This document shows, in pieces, positions 27,640-39,000 of a DNA stretch of 64,000 nucleotides (the first letter of the stretch is position 1; each line of letters opens with the position of its first letter). The stretch covers positions 21,916,017 to 21,980,016 of the forward strand of contig ML679989.1 of NCBI GenBank assembly GCA_007922225.1, read 5' to 3'. Origin of the DNA: Emydura subglobosa (lineage: Eukaryota; Chordata; Testudines; Chelidae). Both the position numbers and the translations under genes were made by a program. Below the pieces are notes generated by a model. That model was not told where the DNA came from. It saw only the letters and a program-made list of their open reading frames with translations, and did not search any database.

Positions 27640-27970
27640 CTTGTTAAAATCCAGACAAGTGGTTCAGAGAGCGCCCTGGCCTAGTCTCTTAATATTGCTG
27701 GGTGCAAATTGTCCAGTCCTGCTGATTTTAAAAATGTGCAACTTTCATCTTTGTTCTTTAACTTCCTTCCTACTTCCCGATGGAATACAAAGTGTTTCCT
27801 TATCACTGGAAGAGATGAAAATCTCACCTTGCAATTTTCCAAATACAGAACAGAAAGATTTACTGAATGTCGCCTCTTCTGCATCATGATTAACGATTTT
27901 ACCCTCCTGATCTAGTATGTGACTTACACCATTCCCAGCAGTGAGTTTGTTTGTAATAAACATCTTGTTC
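27640..27970 (-). mobile_element. CR1 LINE fragment, endonuclease-RT linker region
   Basis: On the minus strand this reads like the CR1 pol segment between endonuclease and reverse transcriptase. One frame has L-D-Q-E-G-K-I-V followed by S-F-C-S-V-F, a second frame has K-S-A-G-L-D-N-L-H-P, the typical start of the RT. The frame changes between them, so the copy is dead. Confidence 0.7.
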
Positions 27971-27989
27971 TTAATCCCCGGGCCACAGT

Positions 27990-30785
27990 TTTTGGGGTTT
28001 TTTCATTGACTGTTTTCCAGCTGCTGATATGCACTCACTGCTGTTAACCTCCCTGGGTTTTCAGTTGTGTGTATTGGGATTTTTTAATGGCTACTTTCCC
28101 GTCCCCTCTTACTCAGGGTGTTGGCAGTGAGCTGGGGGTAACCGGATGCCCTCTGCAGTGTGAGACTGGGGCAGTGTTAAGGACCATGGCAGCTTGGCTG
28201 AACCGGACCCCATGCAGGAAGCAGTCTGTGGCAGGACCGTGCTAGGTTACCCCTGCCTGACCTGCTTTCCAGGCCACCTGGAATAAACGGTTCTGGACAT
28301 TGTTCTGACAGGCTCTTTAACTTCTTTTCTAGAAGCTCTTGTCATTCAGTTCCTTGGTGCTGGGGATCAGAGCTCCCAACCCACCCGGCCCCAGCACAGT
28401 CCCCCTCCATGTGTGAGGGGGGAGCAGGCATGGCAGAGCCAGGGCTCCAGGATCATCTCTATAGCTGCTGTGTGACCCTCTGCCGCTCAGTGCCTCAGTC
28501 TCCTCCCTCTCAAATGGGGAGTGTGACCCCGCCTGATCTTTCTGGAGTGTGTAGAGAGCTGTGAACGTCCAGCAGCGTGCTCTAGCTAGGTCCCACGCTC
28601 TGCTCTGTTCAGTGTGCTGGGGCTGCTCCCCCATGACTGGCGGCCGACCCTTGCCAGGAAGTGGCAGCTGTAGCCAGCGGTGCTCTGTACCGACCCGCCT
28701 TGCTCTCCTGTCTCAGTGCTTGTCCTGCCCGAGGGCAGAGAGCGCAAGATGGAGCCTTGCTCTCCGCTCATTGGTTGAGGAGCGGCCCAGCTCTTTTACA
28801 GGCAGGCCAGCTCTGTGTGCAGCAGCCAACAGCAAAAGCTGCGGCGTGTGCGAGGACCTGGGTGCTCGGACCCTGGCCCTGGCCTGCGCTGGGGGGCGGA
28901 GGGCTAGTGGAGAGCGCCTGCCCGGCCAGCACATGGCCTGTACGAGTGCAGAGCCCGCTGATGGCGTGCAGTGTTGGCTAGTGCAGGTCTCAGCAGGGGC
29001 CCGTCACACACGAGGCCAGGAACCTGGAAAGGCCATCACGGTCCAAGCCAAGCACGGTCTGGTGCATGAGTGCTGGGCCCCTTCCCTCGGCAGCCCGCAG
29101 TCCTCACTGTTGGGCCCTGAAGAAACTGGCCTGGCTCTCCCGAGCTGCTGGCTCGGCTCTTGCCACGGGAGTGGCTGTAAATGAGCAGGGAGGGGGCGGG
29201 ATGATGGTTGGAGTCTGGCTGTCCGTCAGGCGCTGGCGTCTTGCTGCTGCCTTCTGTGAGAGCAGCCGGCTATGCTAGGGCTGACGAGGGGGCAGCCAGC
29301 ATTGCCCATGGAGCCGGGGCTGCATCTCTCTTGCTGAAGGGAGATGTTTTCCACTGGGATCCCCAAACCCTGCTCAGCCCTGGCTGATGGCCTCAAAAGG
29401 GGGAGAATGCAGGCGAGGTGTTCTGCAGAAATGAGTCCACTAGTGTCTTCTGGGACAGGGCCTGGCCTGTGGGGGATGGCTGCCCAGGTAGCTAGGGGCC
29501 TCTGGTTTTGGTCCTCTTCTTCCTGCCAAGGGGGAATCACTGGACACTGGAAAGGGAGCTGGGAAGCCCTGACTGCTTGTCTGATGTGGGGAGACGGCTC
29601 TGTGGGGAGGGAAGGAGAGGGCAGTGACCATGCCCCAAACTGAGGCATGCACAGGGGAGGTTGGACGTGGCCCAGGGACAGTTGATCTAGGGTATCAGCT
29701 CGAGGGGACAAACCCTTCGGCCGGGATCACCCTGCCCTGCCCTGCCCTCCCTCCCTGGTCTGACTGGGCGAACCTGACGGATAGACTGAAACTGGGCCTC
29801 CAGGGCCCCAGATTGCCCCACAAAGCCAGCCCAGATCTTGGGGACCATGGAGCTTCGTCTGCAGCCTGCCAGCCCCTCTGTGAGCCCCACCACACCCTGA
29901 CACCAGCGAAACTCGCTGCGTCCTCTGTAGTTTCAAGCTAGGAGTTCCCTGAATTCCTGGCTGTGCTGCGTAGCCTGGCCGTGCTGCCGTCTACGCCCCA
30001 GAGCCGTTCACAAGGGGGAGGACAGGCATCCTTGGCCGGGGGGCGCTGACCTGATAGGCCTGCTCCCAGTCGGCCACCTGCTGGCGTGGGTCCTGTTCAG
30101 AGTCTGGCCGGAGGAGCTGCTGCTGCCCTTGTAACATCTAGGCCTGAGGTTTGAGATGTGGGTGAGCCCAGTTCAGTTCCCCCCCCTCTGCCTGCTGGGG
30201 GCAGAGGGCATGAACAAGGATCTCCCACCTCTCAGCAGAGTGCTCCAACCTCGATTCCCTCTCTGCGGTTGTGGGTAACTTACGAAAGACTGATAGGAAC
30301 AGGGTCTCCCGCCTCCTGGGGAGCTAACCAGTGGGTTCGAGTCACTGTCCTTATTTATCCAAGGTGAAACTGAGGCAGCCCCAGCTCAGGATACTCCATA
30401 GCCCATGGGTTCGAGCCCTCTCCTGGGGCGGGGGGCTCTTCAAATCCTCTCTCCCCACAGGCAGATGGGGGAATTGAACCTGGCTCTCCCAGCTCGGCTC
30501 TAAGCACTGGGCTAGAAGTTACAACGTGGGCAGTGTCACCACCATCTCCTCTGCCACAGCCCTTTGTGTGGGGTGCGGCAAGCGCCTAACTCATGTCTGC
30601 AGCAAATGTTTTAGGCTCATGAACCCCCTGACTCACGCCCGTCACTACGCAGCGATAGGCCCTGATCTGGCCTTCCATCTCTGGGGTAGGGAGTGGGGGG
30701 GAGGGATTAGGATGCTCTCCTGTCATTGACATCTCCTAGGGGCTAGTGTATGAGGCTCTGCACCTAGCATACTGGCTTTGTGGAT
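27990..30785. other. Intergenic DNA between PHPT1 and MAMDC4
   Basis: No supported gene. A short MIR-like piece is visible at about 28465-28530 (TGTGTGACC...TGCCTCAGTCTCC...AAATGGGG). A (CCCTG)n run of about four units lies at 29730-29752. The open frames here have no family resemblance. Confidence 0.45.
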
Positions 30786-30794
30786 CCCACTCTT

Positions 30795-31020
30795 AAGACC
30801 CTGTCTACACTACAGCCTATTGTGTGAATATTCCACCCCCCTGAGCAACGTAAGTTACACCACAGATGCGCTGGTGTGCGCAGACCTGTGCCAAGAGATC
30901 TTCTCCTGCCAATCTGGCCACCGCTGCTCGGCGGGCTGTGGGTTTTTTATTTCGACAGGAGAGAGAGAGAGCGTCTTCACCAGCTGCGCTGAGCACTCGA
31001 CATGTAGACGGCAGAAGGTG
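30795..31020. repeat. Hairpin-type interspersed repeat (CTGTCTACACT family)
   Basis: It begins CCCTGTCTACACTAC and ends in the mirrored CGACATGTAGACGG. Inside, 'GATCTTCTCCTGCC' and 'GACAGGAGAGAG' also face each other. I recognise this as a common palindromic non-autonomous element in turtle genomes. The class is tentative. Confidence 0.55.
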
Positions 31021-31689
31021 TCTACCTCTCCCACTCAGTGTGTAGAGTGTGGCTGCTTGTTCGGCCGTGGGCGATTGCAGTAGTGTTGCTGTGATTTTTC
31101 TGGGCCTCTAAGAGTTCGGTGGCGTGCTGTGCAGCATTGCAACACCTAAGCCCCTTCTTTGTAGATCTGGGCCAAGCGCTTGGGAGGCTCCCTGACCCCT
31201 CGAACTGCGCCATGTTCCTAAGATGGAGGCAGCAGGTTCGAACAATCAGCAGCTGGCCAAGCAGCAACTACAAGGCTGGGGCACTGCAAATGGCCCTGGT
31301 AGCCTCCCCGGCAGGGAAAATGGCTTATCTGCAAAATAGATCACTGCCTACTGGGGCCCAGCGCGTGCTTGCAGTGGCCAGGTAGAGCACTGGATGTGCT
31401 GCAGAGACTGCCCTGTTCACATGTACCTATTATACAGGCTTCTGCCACAGGGCGCCGGGCCAGAAGATTGCTGCTTAACATTTCATCAAGACTCCCTCTG
31501 TCTCAACCGATTATTCCTGGGTCTTGTGGGGTTGTATAGGTCATGGCAGGAGTTTTAGAGGTCACCTTGCAATTAAGAGGCAGTGATCTCCCTGCAAAAG
31601 ACAGACACACGTGGCCTCCACTGAACGGGAAGTAGTGAGCAAATGTCTGGTTTTTTAACAACTGACCTCAGGGAGCTGAGGCAAAGCAC

Positions 31690-32690
31690 AAGAGTTAGGT
31701 GCTGCACAGCGTTTTGATGAAAAATTAGAATGATATTAAATGGATTGAGAACGGGCTAACTGCTAGGTTTCAAAATGTAATTGTAAATGGGGAATCATCG
31801 TTCCCCTGGGGTCCTGCAGGGATTGTTCTGGGACCTACTCTATTTAACTTCTTTATCAGTGACTTGGAAGAAAACATAAAACCATCACACTGAAGTTTGC
31901 AGATGACCCACAAGTTGCAGGCATGGTAAATAATGAAGAGGCCAGGTCACTGACTCACAGTGATATGCATCACTTGGTAAACTGGGCTCAGTCAATATGT
32001 GTTTAATACAGATAAGTGTAAATGTAGACGTTGAGGAAGGTGTCAGCCATGCTGACAGGATGGGGAGTAGATGTGGGGGTGGTGGTGGATAACCAGCTGA
32101 ACGTGACCTTCCAATGCAACTCTGGCTAAACGAGCGAATGTGATCCTCGGCGTCTCGAGAAGGAGCACAGAGATTATTCTACCTCTGTTTGGCACTGGTG
32201 CAACTGCTGTGTTCAGGTCTGGTGTCCGCAACTCAAGAAGGATGTTGATACATTGGAGCAGGGTCAGAGAAGAGCCACAGCATTGATTAAAGGATGAGAG
32301 AACAGCACTGTAGTCGTAGAGTTAAAGGTTAGGGGTGACTTGATTACAATCTGTAAGTATCTACATGGGGAACAATATTTAATAAGAAGTTCTTCAGTCT
32401 AGCAGAGAAAGCTATAATATTATCCAATGGCTGGAAGGTGAAGCTAGACAAATTCAGACTAGAAATAAGGGGTACATTCTTAAAGGTCTGAGTAGTAATT
32501 ACTGGAACAATTTACTAAGGCAGAGGAGTCTCCATCACTGACAATGTTTTAAATCAAGATTGGATGTTTTTCTAAAAGATCTCCAGAAATTATTTTGGGG
32601 AAATTCTCTGGCCTGTGTTACACAGGAGCTCAGACTAGATCACAGTGGTCCCTTCTGGCCTTGGAATCTATTAATTAAATCCTGTTTCAA
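31690..32690 (+). mobile_element. Degenerate CR1 LINE, 3' half
   Basis: Landmarks of CR1 pol in sense order are 'CCTGCAGGGATTGTTCTGGG' followed by L-F-N-F-F-I-S-D-L-E, then 'GTTTGCAGATGACCC' (the F-A-D-D block), 'GTGGTGGATAACCAGCTGAAC', and the 3' end 'GACTAGATCACAGTGGTCCC'. Frames are broken throughout. Confidence 0.85.
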
Positions 32691-32699
32691 CCCAAAGGG

Positions 32700-34775
32700 G
32701 GACTGACTTAAACCTTGTCCCTGTAAGTTGTGCCTAGACTTTGTGTTGGCGCCTCTGCACTGCAATGAATTTCATGCAAGACATATTAGGGTCCAAAATC
32801 CCTAGCCCCACTAACGGTCAGCAGAAATCTCCACACCAAAGGCACCATCAGGTCAGATTTGACCCCACAGTGAGGTGGTGTAAAAAATGACCCTTTTACA
32901 GTGCAAATGGTCTAATGATTTAAACTCCAATGGAAACTATATTAAAAGAGCTCAATTCTCACCCTGGTCGCAGCTGCAGCCCTGGACTTGCGCATGATGA
33001 AATTAACTAGCCATGAAATGTCACTGATTCCTGTCATCTCAGGAGCTGAGAGGAGTACAGAGTAACTAACCAGCAGAAAAAATGACCAGGGCATTAGATT
33101 GTAAAATGCTTCCCTTGAATCATCTCAGCTGGGCTCCTGTTTTGCTTCTCAAAATAAGAATTGTAATCTGGCAGTTTCCCTTTTAAAGCATGGATATAAA
33201 GGCCTGACAAAAGCATCCTGCCAGCAGCTGGCTGGTTTAAATCTGGGCCAATACCTCTCAGGCTCTCATGCCATTTCAAAACGTCCTACACAAGAAACAT
33301 AATAGCTCGACGCTAAGTGTGTTCCCAGTCAGCGCAATCCCGACCACTCAGTGAATCCCTGTGAACGTCCACCCGGACCAAAGCGCACTGTCTTCCCTAC
33401 CGTCCATCAGATACCCACACACACTCACTTCACAGCAACCTCCCACTCCAATGCACTCTGGTTACAAGCATACTCCTGCCTTATCTCCAGCCACATACAA
33501 CAAAACATCAATTTTACCATTACACCTGTCTGAGTGCAGGGAATATTCAGTCTGCTGAGCACAGACTAAACACAGCAGAACTAAACCACGGTGTCGCTTA
33601 CAGTTCTGCAGTGTGTCAAGCCAACCAGCCAGTGCTAACTGCTACTAATGAGATGTTTGTGTGCTGGCTTCTAATCCTGGGAAACAACCATTCAGACGGT
33701 ACCTGCTGTGCTGTGCCTAGAGCCTAGACCATAGCGAGCTATGGGCCAGCGGGGAGCATAATTGATAGTGAGGGCGGGAAACTTGCTAGTCAAGTGCAGA
33801 GCGCACAGCCAGTGTTCTCCGATTCAATATGCCGGAGACTTGTCTTTTCCGTGACCTTGTACTCCTGCTCGGGGAGGAGGGGAGGGGAAGGGGGCGATTG
33901 CTCAACCAGCATTTCCAGTAATGGCAGGCTCAGGCCAGCATCCCCTCTGAAAACTCAGAAATGCACCCGCCCTTGCAGGCTGGATTCTGCTCTCCCGTAC
34001 AGCGCTCTGCCGGCAGCATTGATGTTGCAGAGCCCCCGACCTCCACCAGTGTAAGTGAGAGCAGAATCAAACCCTTCATTTACGACTTGATTGCATCAGG
34101 CTAAGCCTAGTCTAGTGTCCAAGGACATCTCCAAGGAAGCAGACGGTACGTGCTGCTCCCTGCACTAGGACTTGGGCAACAGAACCATGTAGCGGTTACT
34201 GCTGGGTGCATGGCCTGTGGGGGTGATGAGGGCGTATTGCTCCATGCCGAGTGAGGGAGTCCGAGCCCTGGGGAGCATAAGCTGGGGATGGTACTGCTGG
34301 GAGAGGTGTGCGCTGGTGCAGAGCTGTCCTCTTGGCCACCAGCTCAAATCCATCCTGGAGGGACAGAGAATTATTTTTATTACTAGTACTAGGCACCTGC
34401 CTGGTTCACCACTTCTAGGAAGCAAGGCAGGCACCGGTCCCACCATGCTGCATCAGTAGCAGGCTAGTCCTCAAGAGGTGTCACAGCCAGACCTGTGAGT
34501 GTATGGGACATGTACAGCAACGTGCCCACCTCTGGAGTCTGAGGCTGTGGAGTGCTGGCAAACCGTCATCAGCTGGGGTCTCTGAGCCTGCACTTGGTGC
34601 ATGAGGCTCTGTGTGCTGGAGTCTGACCTGCACGTAACCATTCACCTGGAGTGAATCTAGTGTCTGCAAACAGCTTTGCACACCCTCCCCTCCCCCCCCC
34701 ATGTCACAGCTGTGCAGAGGCCTCAGACCAAGAACTCTTCATGTGCAGGCCTAGGCAATTGCAGCCCATGCTGGT
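32700..34775. other. Intergenic DNA, unassigned
   Basis: No coding region is supported. A stretch near 33985-34075 ('GGATTCTGCTCTC...AAGTGAGAGCAGAATCAAA') has opposed short complementary ends and may be a small interspersed repeat. Confidence 0.4.
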
Positions 34776-34784
34776 GGTAATTGT

Positions 34785-35005
34785 AGCATAATACCTAGGT
34801 CTTATATAGCACTGCTCATCTGCAGATCTCAAAGCACTTCACAAAGGCGGTTGGTGTCATTGTTCCCCTTTTACGGGTGTGGAGACTGAAACAGAGGGGA
34901 AGCAACTTGCCTAAGGTTACCGAGCAGGCCGGTGGCACAGCCAAGAATAGAATCCAAGTCCCCATCTACTGCTCTGTCCACTAGGCAACACTGCTTCCCA
35001 GCACT
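34785..35005 (-). repeat. MIR/CORE-SINE-like element
   Basis: Order of landmarks: CTCAAAGCACTTCACAAAG, TTGTTCCCCTTTTACGGG, GAGACTGAAACAGAGGGGAAG, AACTTGCCTAAGGTTACC, then GGCACAGCCAAGAATAGAAT and CACTAGGCAACACTGC. This is the antisense MIR body with an unusually complete core and tail. Confidence 0.75.
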
Positions 35006-35459
35006 ATCCCGTTTGGTTCAAGCGGTTACGCCATTATTCAGGTTAGTTCCATTAGGAGGGAAAATGGGTGCCACAAGGCAGGTATGTCTGTGGTGCTGTC
35101 CTGTTTCTGGCGAAGGAATGCACACAAAATCCGGTTTCTCCAATGCAGCAGAAACAAGCAGCAATGGGCAGCTTTCTTCTTCACAATTCCCAAGCCTGCC
35201 TCTCCAGCTGGCTGTGCCCCCAGGTGCTCTGTCTCTTGCTTGTCCGCGTCTCAGTTTCCCAGACTTCTTGCTTGAATTCCAGTCTTCAACCCCAATTTCC
35301 CCATAGTGAGGGGATGCACATTCCCCAGTCCTGGCTCTGTTTCAGACCACAGAGGCAGCTGATAAGGGGTCTGGAGTGTGAACCCCCGGCAGGACCCATT
35401 GCTCATCAGCAGGGATTCTCAGGTGTGTACCATGCGGGCTAGTGGAGCTGCTCGGTTAG

Positions 35460-36042
35460 CTAGAAGTAAGTAGCAGGCTCCGACCCTGCCTGAGGCAGCC
35501 ACTCCCCAGATATGGGCGCACACCTCAGCCAGCGCCACAAGCACTGGGTGTGACTCAGCAGTGGCCCCCTGGCAGACCAGCGCTGATGGCCTCGGAGTCC
35601 CCTACCTGGAAAGATGGTGGAGTAGCATGGGGGTCTCAAGGGCATCAAAGGGTGCCAGACCCAGGCCTTAAGGGTGGGGAGGGGGTAAAGTGAGGACAAT
35701 TGAGGGCTCCTCAGGTGCTGGATGGGGAACCCATGAGAGACCTCTCTTCTCCTACCCCGCCCTGCTACTGCTGGGAGTCAGTGGTTCCCTGCTCACTGAT
35801 GTGTGACACTGGTGCAGCCGAAGTGCTGCAATTCTGCTCCACCCCTGCCTGTCCCTGGCTGCAGTGTCAGATCCACGGGGGACTGCGCTGCAGATAAAAC
35901 CTGCTCCCCTGGGCTGTCATTGCACTGGGATCAAGAGCTCTGCAGCACGGGGAATAGCTGGGGCTGAAGTCCAGGTTCCAGCTTTTCATTCTGCAGCACA
36001 GCCCCTCGGCCGCACACCTGCCCTTCCACACCAGCTCGGGAG
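35460..36042 (+). promoter_or_regulatory. MAMDC4: Putative MAMDC4 proximal promoter and 5' UTR
   Basis: There is no CpG island here, in contrast to PHPT1, which suits a tissue-restricted gene. A GATAAAA element at 35893-35899 lies about 145 bases before the start codon and could act as a TATA-like or GATA-factor site. The transcription start cannot be fixed from sequence. Confidence 0.35.
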
Positions 36043-36082
36043 ATGTCAGCGACGCTTTTCCTCTTGGTTCTGGGGCTCTCCG
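36043..36082 (+). CDS. MAMDC4: MAMDC4 exon 1, signal peptide
   Basis: Codes [13 protein letters not shown] plus one base. The hydrophobic run LFLLVLGL is a short signal-peptide core. The start has G at -3. Donor GTAAGT at 36083. Confidence 0.75.
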
Positions 36083-39000
36083 GTAAGTTCTCCTCGCTGA
36101 CCCAGCATCCAGCAGGCGATGGCTGGGCAAAGGCGGGGGCCACTGCTTGCTATTTCAGAGCCAACCTCCACATGTCATTTCTCTGGGTCCCATTTGGGGG
36201 GATTTCAACCTACCGCCGTGCGAGAGATTTTAGGAGACATTTTGTCCTGAAACAAGAAGCTGAGGACAGATTGGCTTTGATCATGCCAGCGGGTTAGACT
36301 GAGTGGTTTCCTTGGATGAGTTGCCACAGAGCAGAGGGTACTTTGAGCCTTGGATGACGCCACAAGGAGGGACTGGTGGTTAGCGCATGAGACTGGCACA
36401 CAGCGAATCTAATGTCTATTCCTAGCTTTGCCACTGATTCCTTAGATGATCTTGGACAAGTCACTGCCTCTCTCTGTGCCTCAGTTTCCCCTTTGTCATG
36501 TCTTTTTAGACTGGGCTCTTCAGCACAGGGTCTGTTCTTTCACTGTGTGTTTGTACAGCACCTAGCACAATGGGAGCCCGATCTCAGCTGGAGTCTTAAG
36601 GCGCTACTGAAATACAAACACTAGAGCTGGTGTTTTCTGCTGGAACAGTTTTCCACTAGGAAATGCTGATTTGTGTGAATTAAAATGTTTCACTGGAACA
36701 GATTGAGTTCCTCACAATCGTCATGGGAGATGACTGGAATGTTTTATTTCAGCTGTAGCATGCGGCCATGTTTAATATAAGATACAAATTACTGTTGTGT
36801 TGATAGTTGCATTACCACAGCACCCAGGAACCGTCATCATGGACCAGGCTCCCTTTAGGTGCTGGACAAACACAGACCCCCCCTCCCCCCCCACTCCAAA
36901 GCGTTTAACATCAACAGACCAGTGAACATGCAGTTGGAATGATAAAGTCTAAAGGAAAAAATCTGATAAAATCAAAACAAAATATTTTCCAAATATTTCA
37001 TTTTCCAAAAATGCTGAGATTCCAAATGTCCAAATCTCAGAACTTCCTGCAGGACAGAAATTCCGAATTTCGACCTGCTCTAACAAATAGCTACCTCGGG
37101 GAACAGAGAATGCTGGCCATATTTACTTCTACTTCTATTCTGGAAAGCAGTGACTCTGAAAAAGATTTGAGAGCTGTGGTGGATAACCAGCTGAACAGGA
37201 GCTCCCCGTGTGATGCGGTGGTCAAAGGGACTAATGCAATCATGGGATGCATAAATGGGAATCTCGAGTAGGAGCAGAGAGGTTGTTCTCCCTCTGTATT
37301 TGGCACTGGTGCAACTGCTGCTGGAATATTGTGTCCCGTTCTGGTGCCCACAATTCAGGAAGCATGTTGATATGTTGGAGAGGGGCCAGAGAAGAGCCAT
37401 GAGAATGATTATAGGATTAGAAAACCTGCCTCAGAGTGATAGATGCCAGGAGCTCAACCTAGTTATCTTAACATAGAGGTTAGGGGGTGACTTAAGTATC
37501 TACAGGGGAAGAAATATTTAATAATTGGCTCTCCAGTCTAGCAGACAAAGGAATAACACGATCCATGGCTGGCAGGCGAAGCTAGACAAAGTCAGACTGG
37601 AAATCAGGCATCAATTCTTACAGGTGAGAGTAATTAACGAGTGGAACAATTTCCCCAGGGTCGAGGTGGATTCTCCATCACTGACTCTTTTTAAACACGA
37701 CTGGATGGTTTTCTGAAAGTTCTGCTCTAGGAAGTATTCTGGGGCAGTTCTCTGGCCGGTGTTACACAGGAGGGCAGGCCAGATGACCACAGCGGTCCCG
37801 TCTGGCCTGGGACTCTATGAAATACTAAATAAAACAATACAAACCTATCAGTAAAGCACTTTGCGGTGCGAGAGGCCAGGGGATAGAGACGAGCCCAGTG
37901 TTCTTGTGACCGTCTGTAATCGGGGCTATTAACCTCTGGGGGAGGGGAGGACTGTGAAATGCATTTCACAGCCAGACCCTGGCTGGAGTTTTTGCCTCAG
38001 TGTCCCCTGGCTAATAGCCTCCCTCCCAGAACATGCTGCAGGATCAGGGCCTAACCCAGCAGCAGCGACAAATTCCTTCTCTTCCCAACCTGTCCTGGGC
38101 CTGCAGTGTCTGTGCGGAGCAGACACGAGCTCTGCTTAGAAGAGGCGCAAGGAAGACCTGTCCACAAACTGCACCCAACTCCCTTCCCCCATCCCCCTCC
38201 CTCCGAGGAGGAAGGGCTGGGTACAAGGGTCAAGGGAGGTGGAGGATTTCAAACCTGAGCATTAGGTCCATCCCCGCCAGGTTTGGGTGTTAATGCTGAT
38301 TGGCTGCTGGTGATGCCATTCAAATGGCAGCAATGCCATCATTGCTCAGGCTTTTGACTCTTCCTTCCTTGGGCGCAAGTTCATTTCATAACACGAGCAA
38401 GAGCCTGGGGCGCTGGTGACGCTCGTGTGCCTGAGCAGCGACTAACCACGAGAGCTGTGCAGGACAGACATGCCAATTCACGAGGTGTGACCCGTCCGGG
38501 CCTAGGGCAGCCACCAGACATTGCCACGGTCAGGGCAGGCTGCAAGAGGAGAGCAGATTCTCCCAGCACTGGTGGGTGACACTGAAGTCAGACTTCCCAA
38601 CCAGCCACAAACAGTGCTTCTGATTCCCCCCACTGCTTATCAAGAAGCTACAACAGAATACACACAGCCCCCTTTACTGCATTCCAGTCTCTGCCTCCCA
38701 GTCAGCCACTAGGTCCAGTAAAGAGACCAGTTATTTAAACTCTCTGCTCTTTACCAAAAAAGAACAAGAGTTCTTACATCCTTGCATCTGACGAAGTGGG
38801 TTGCAGCTCATGAAAGCTGACGCCTGCAGAAATTAAATGTGTTAGTCTTTAAAGTGCTACAGGACTCTCGTTTTTGCTGTATACAGACTAACACGGCTAC
38901 CCCCCTGGAACTTTTTATCAGAAAGGTTCTCCTGATACCCAAGGGCCAGCCACAGTTTCAGATCAATATAAGTTTGGATCTTACCCAAAATACCGCGCTG

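Noticed and set aside
28561..29184. 207-codon + strand open frame between PHPT1 and MAMDC4
   Set aside because: Cys/Ser/Leu-rich without family resemblance. The known gene order has nothing between these two genes.
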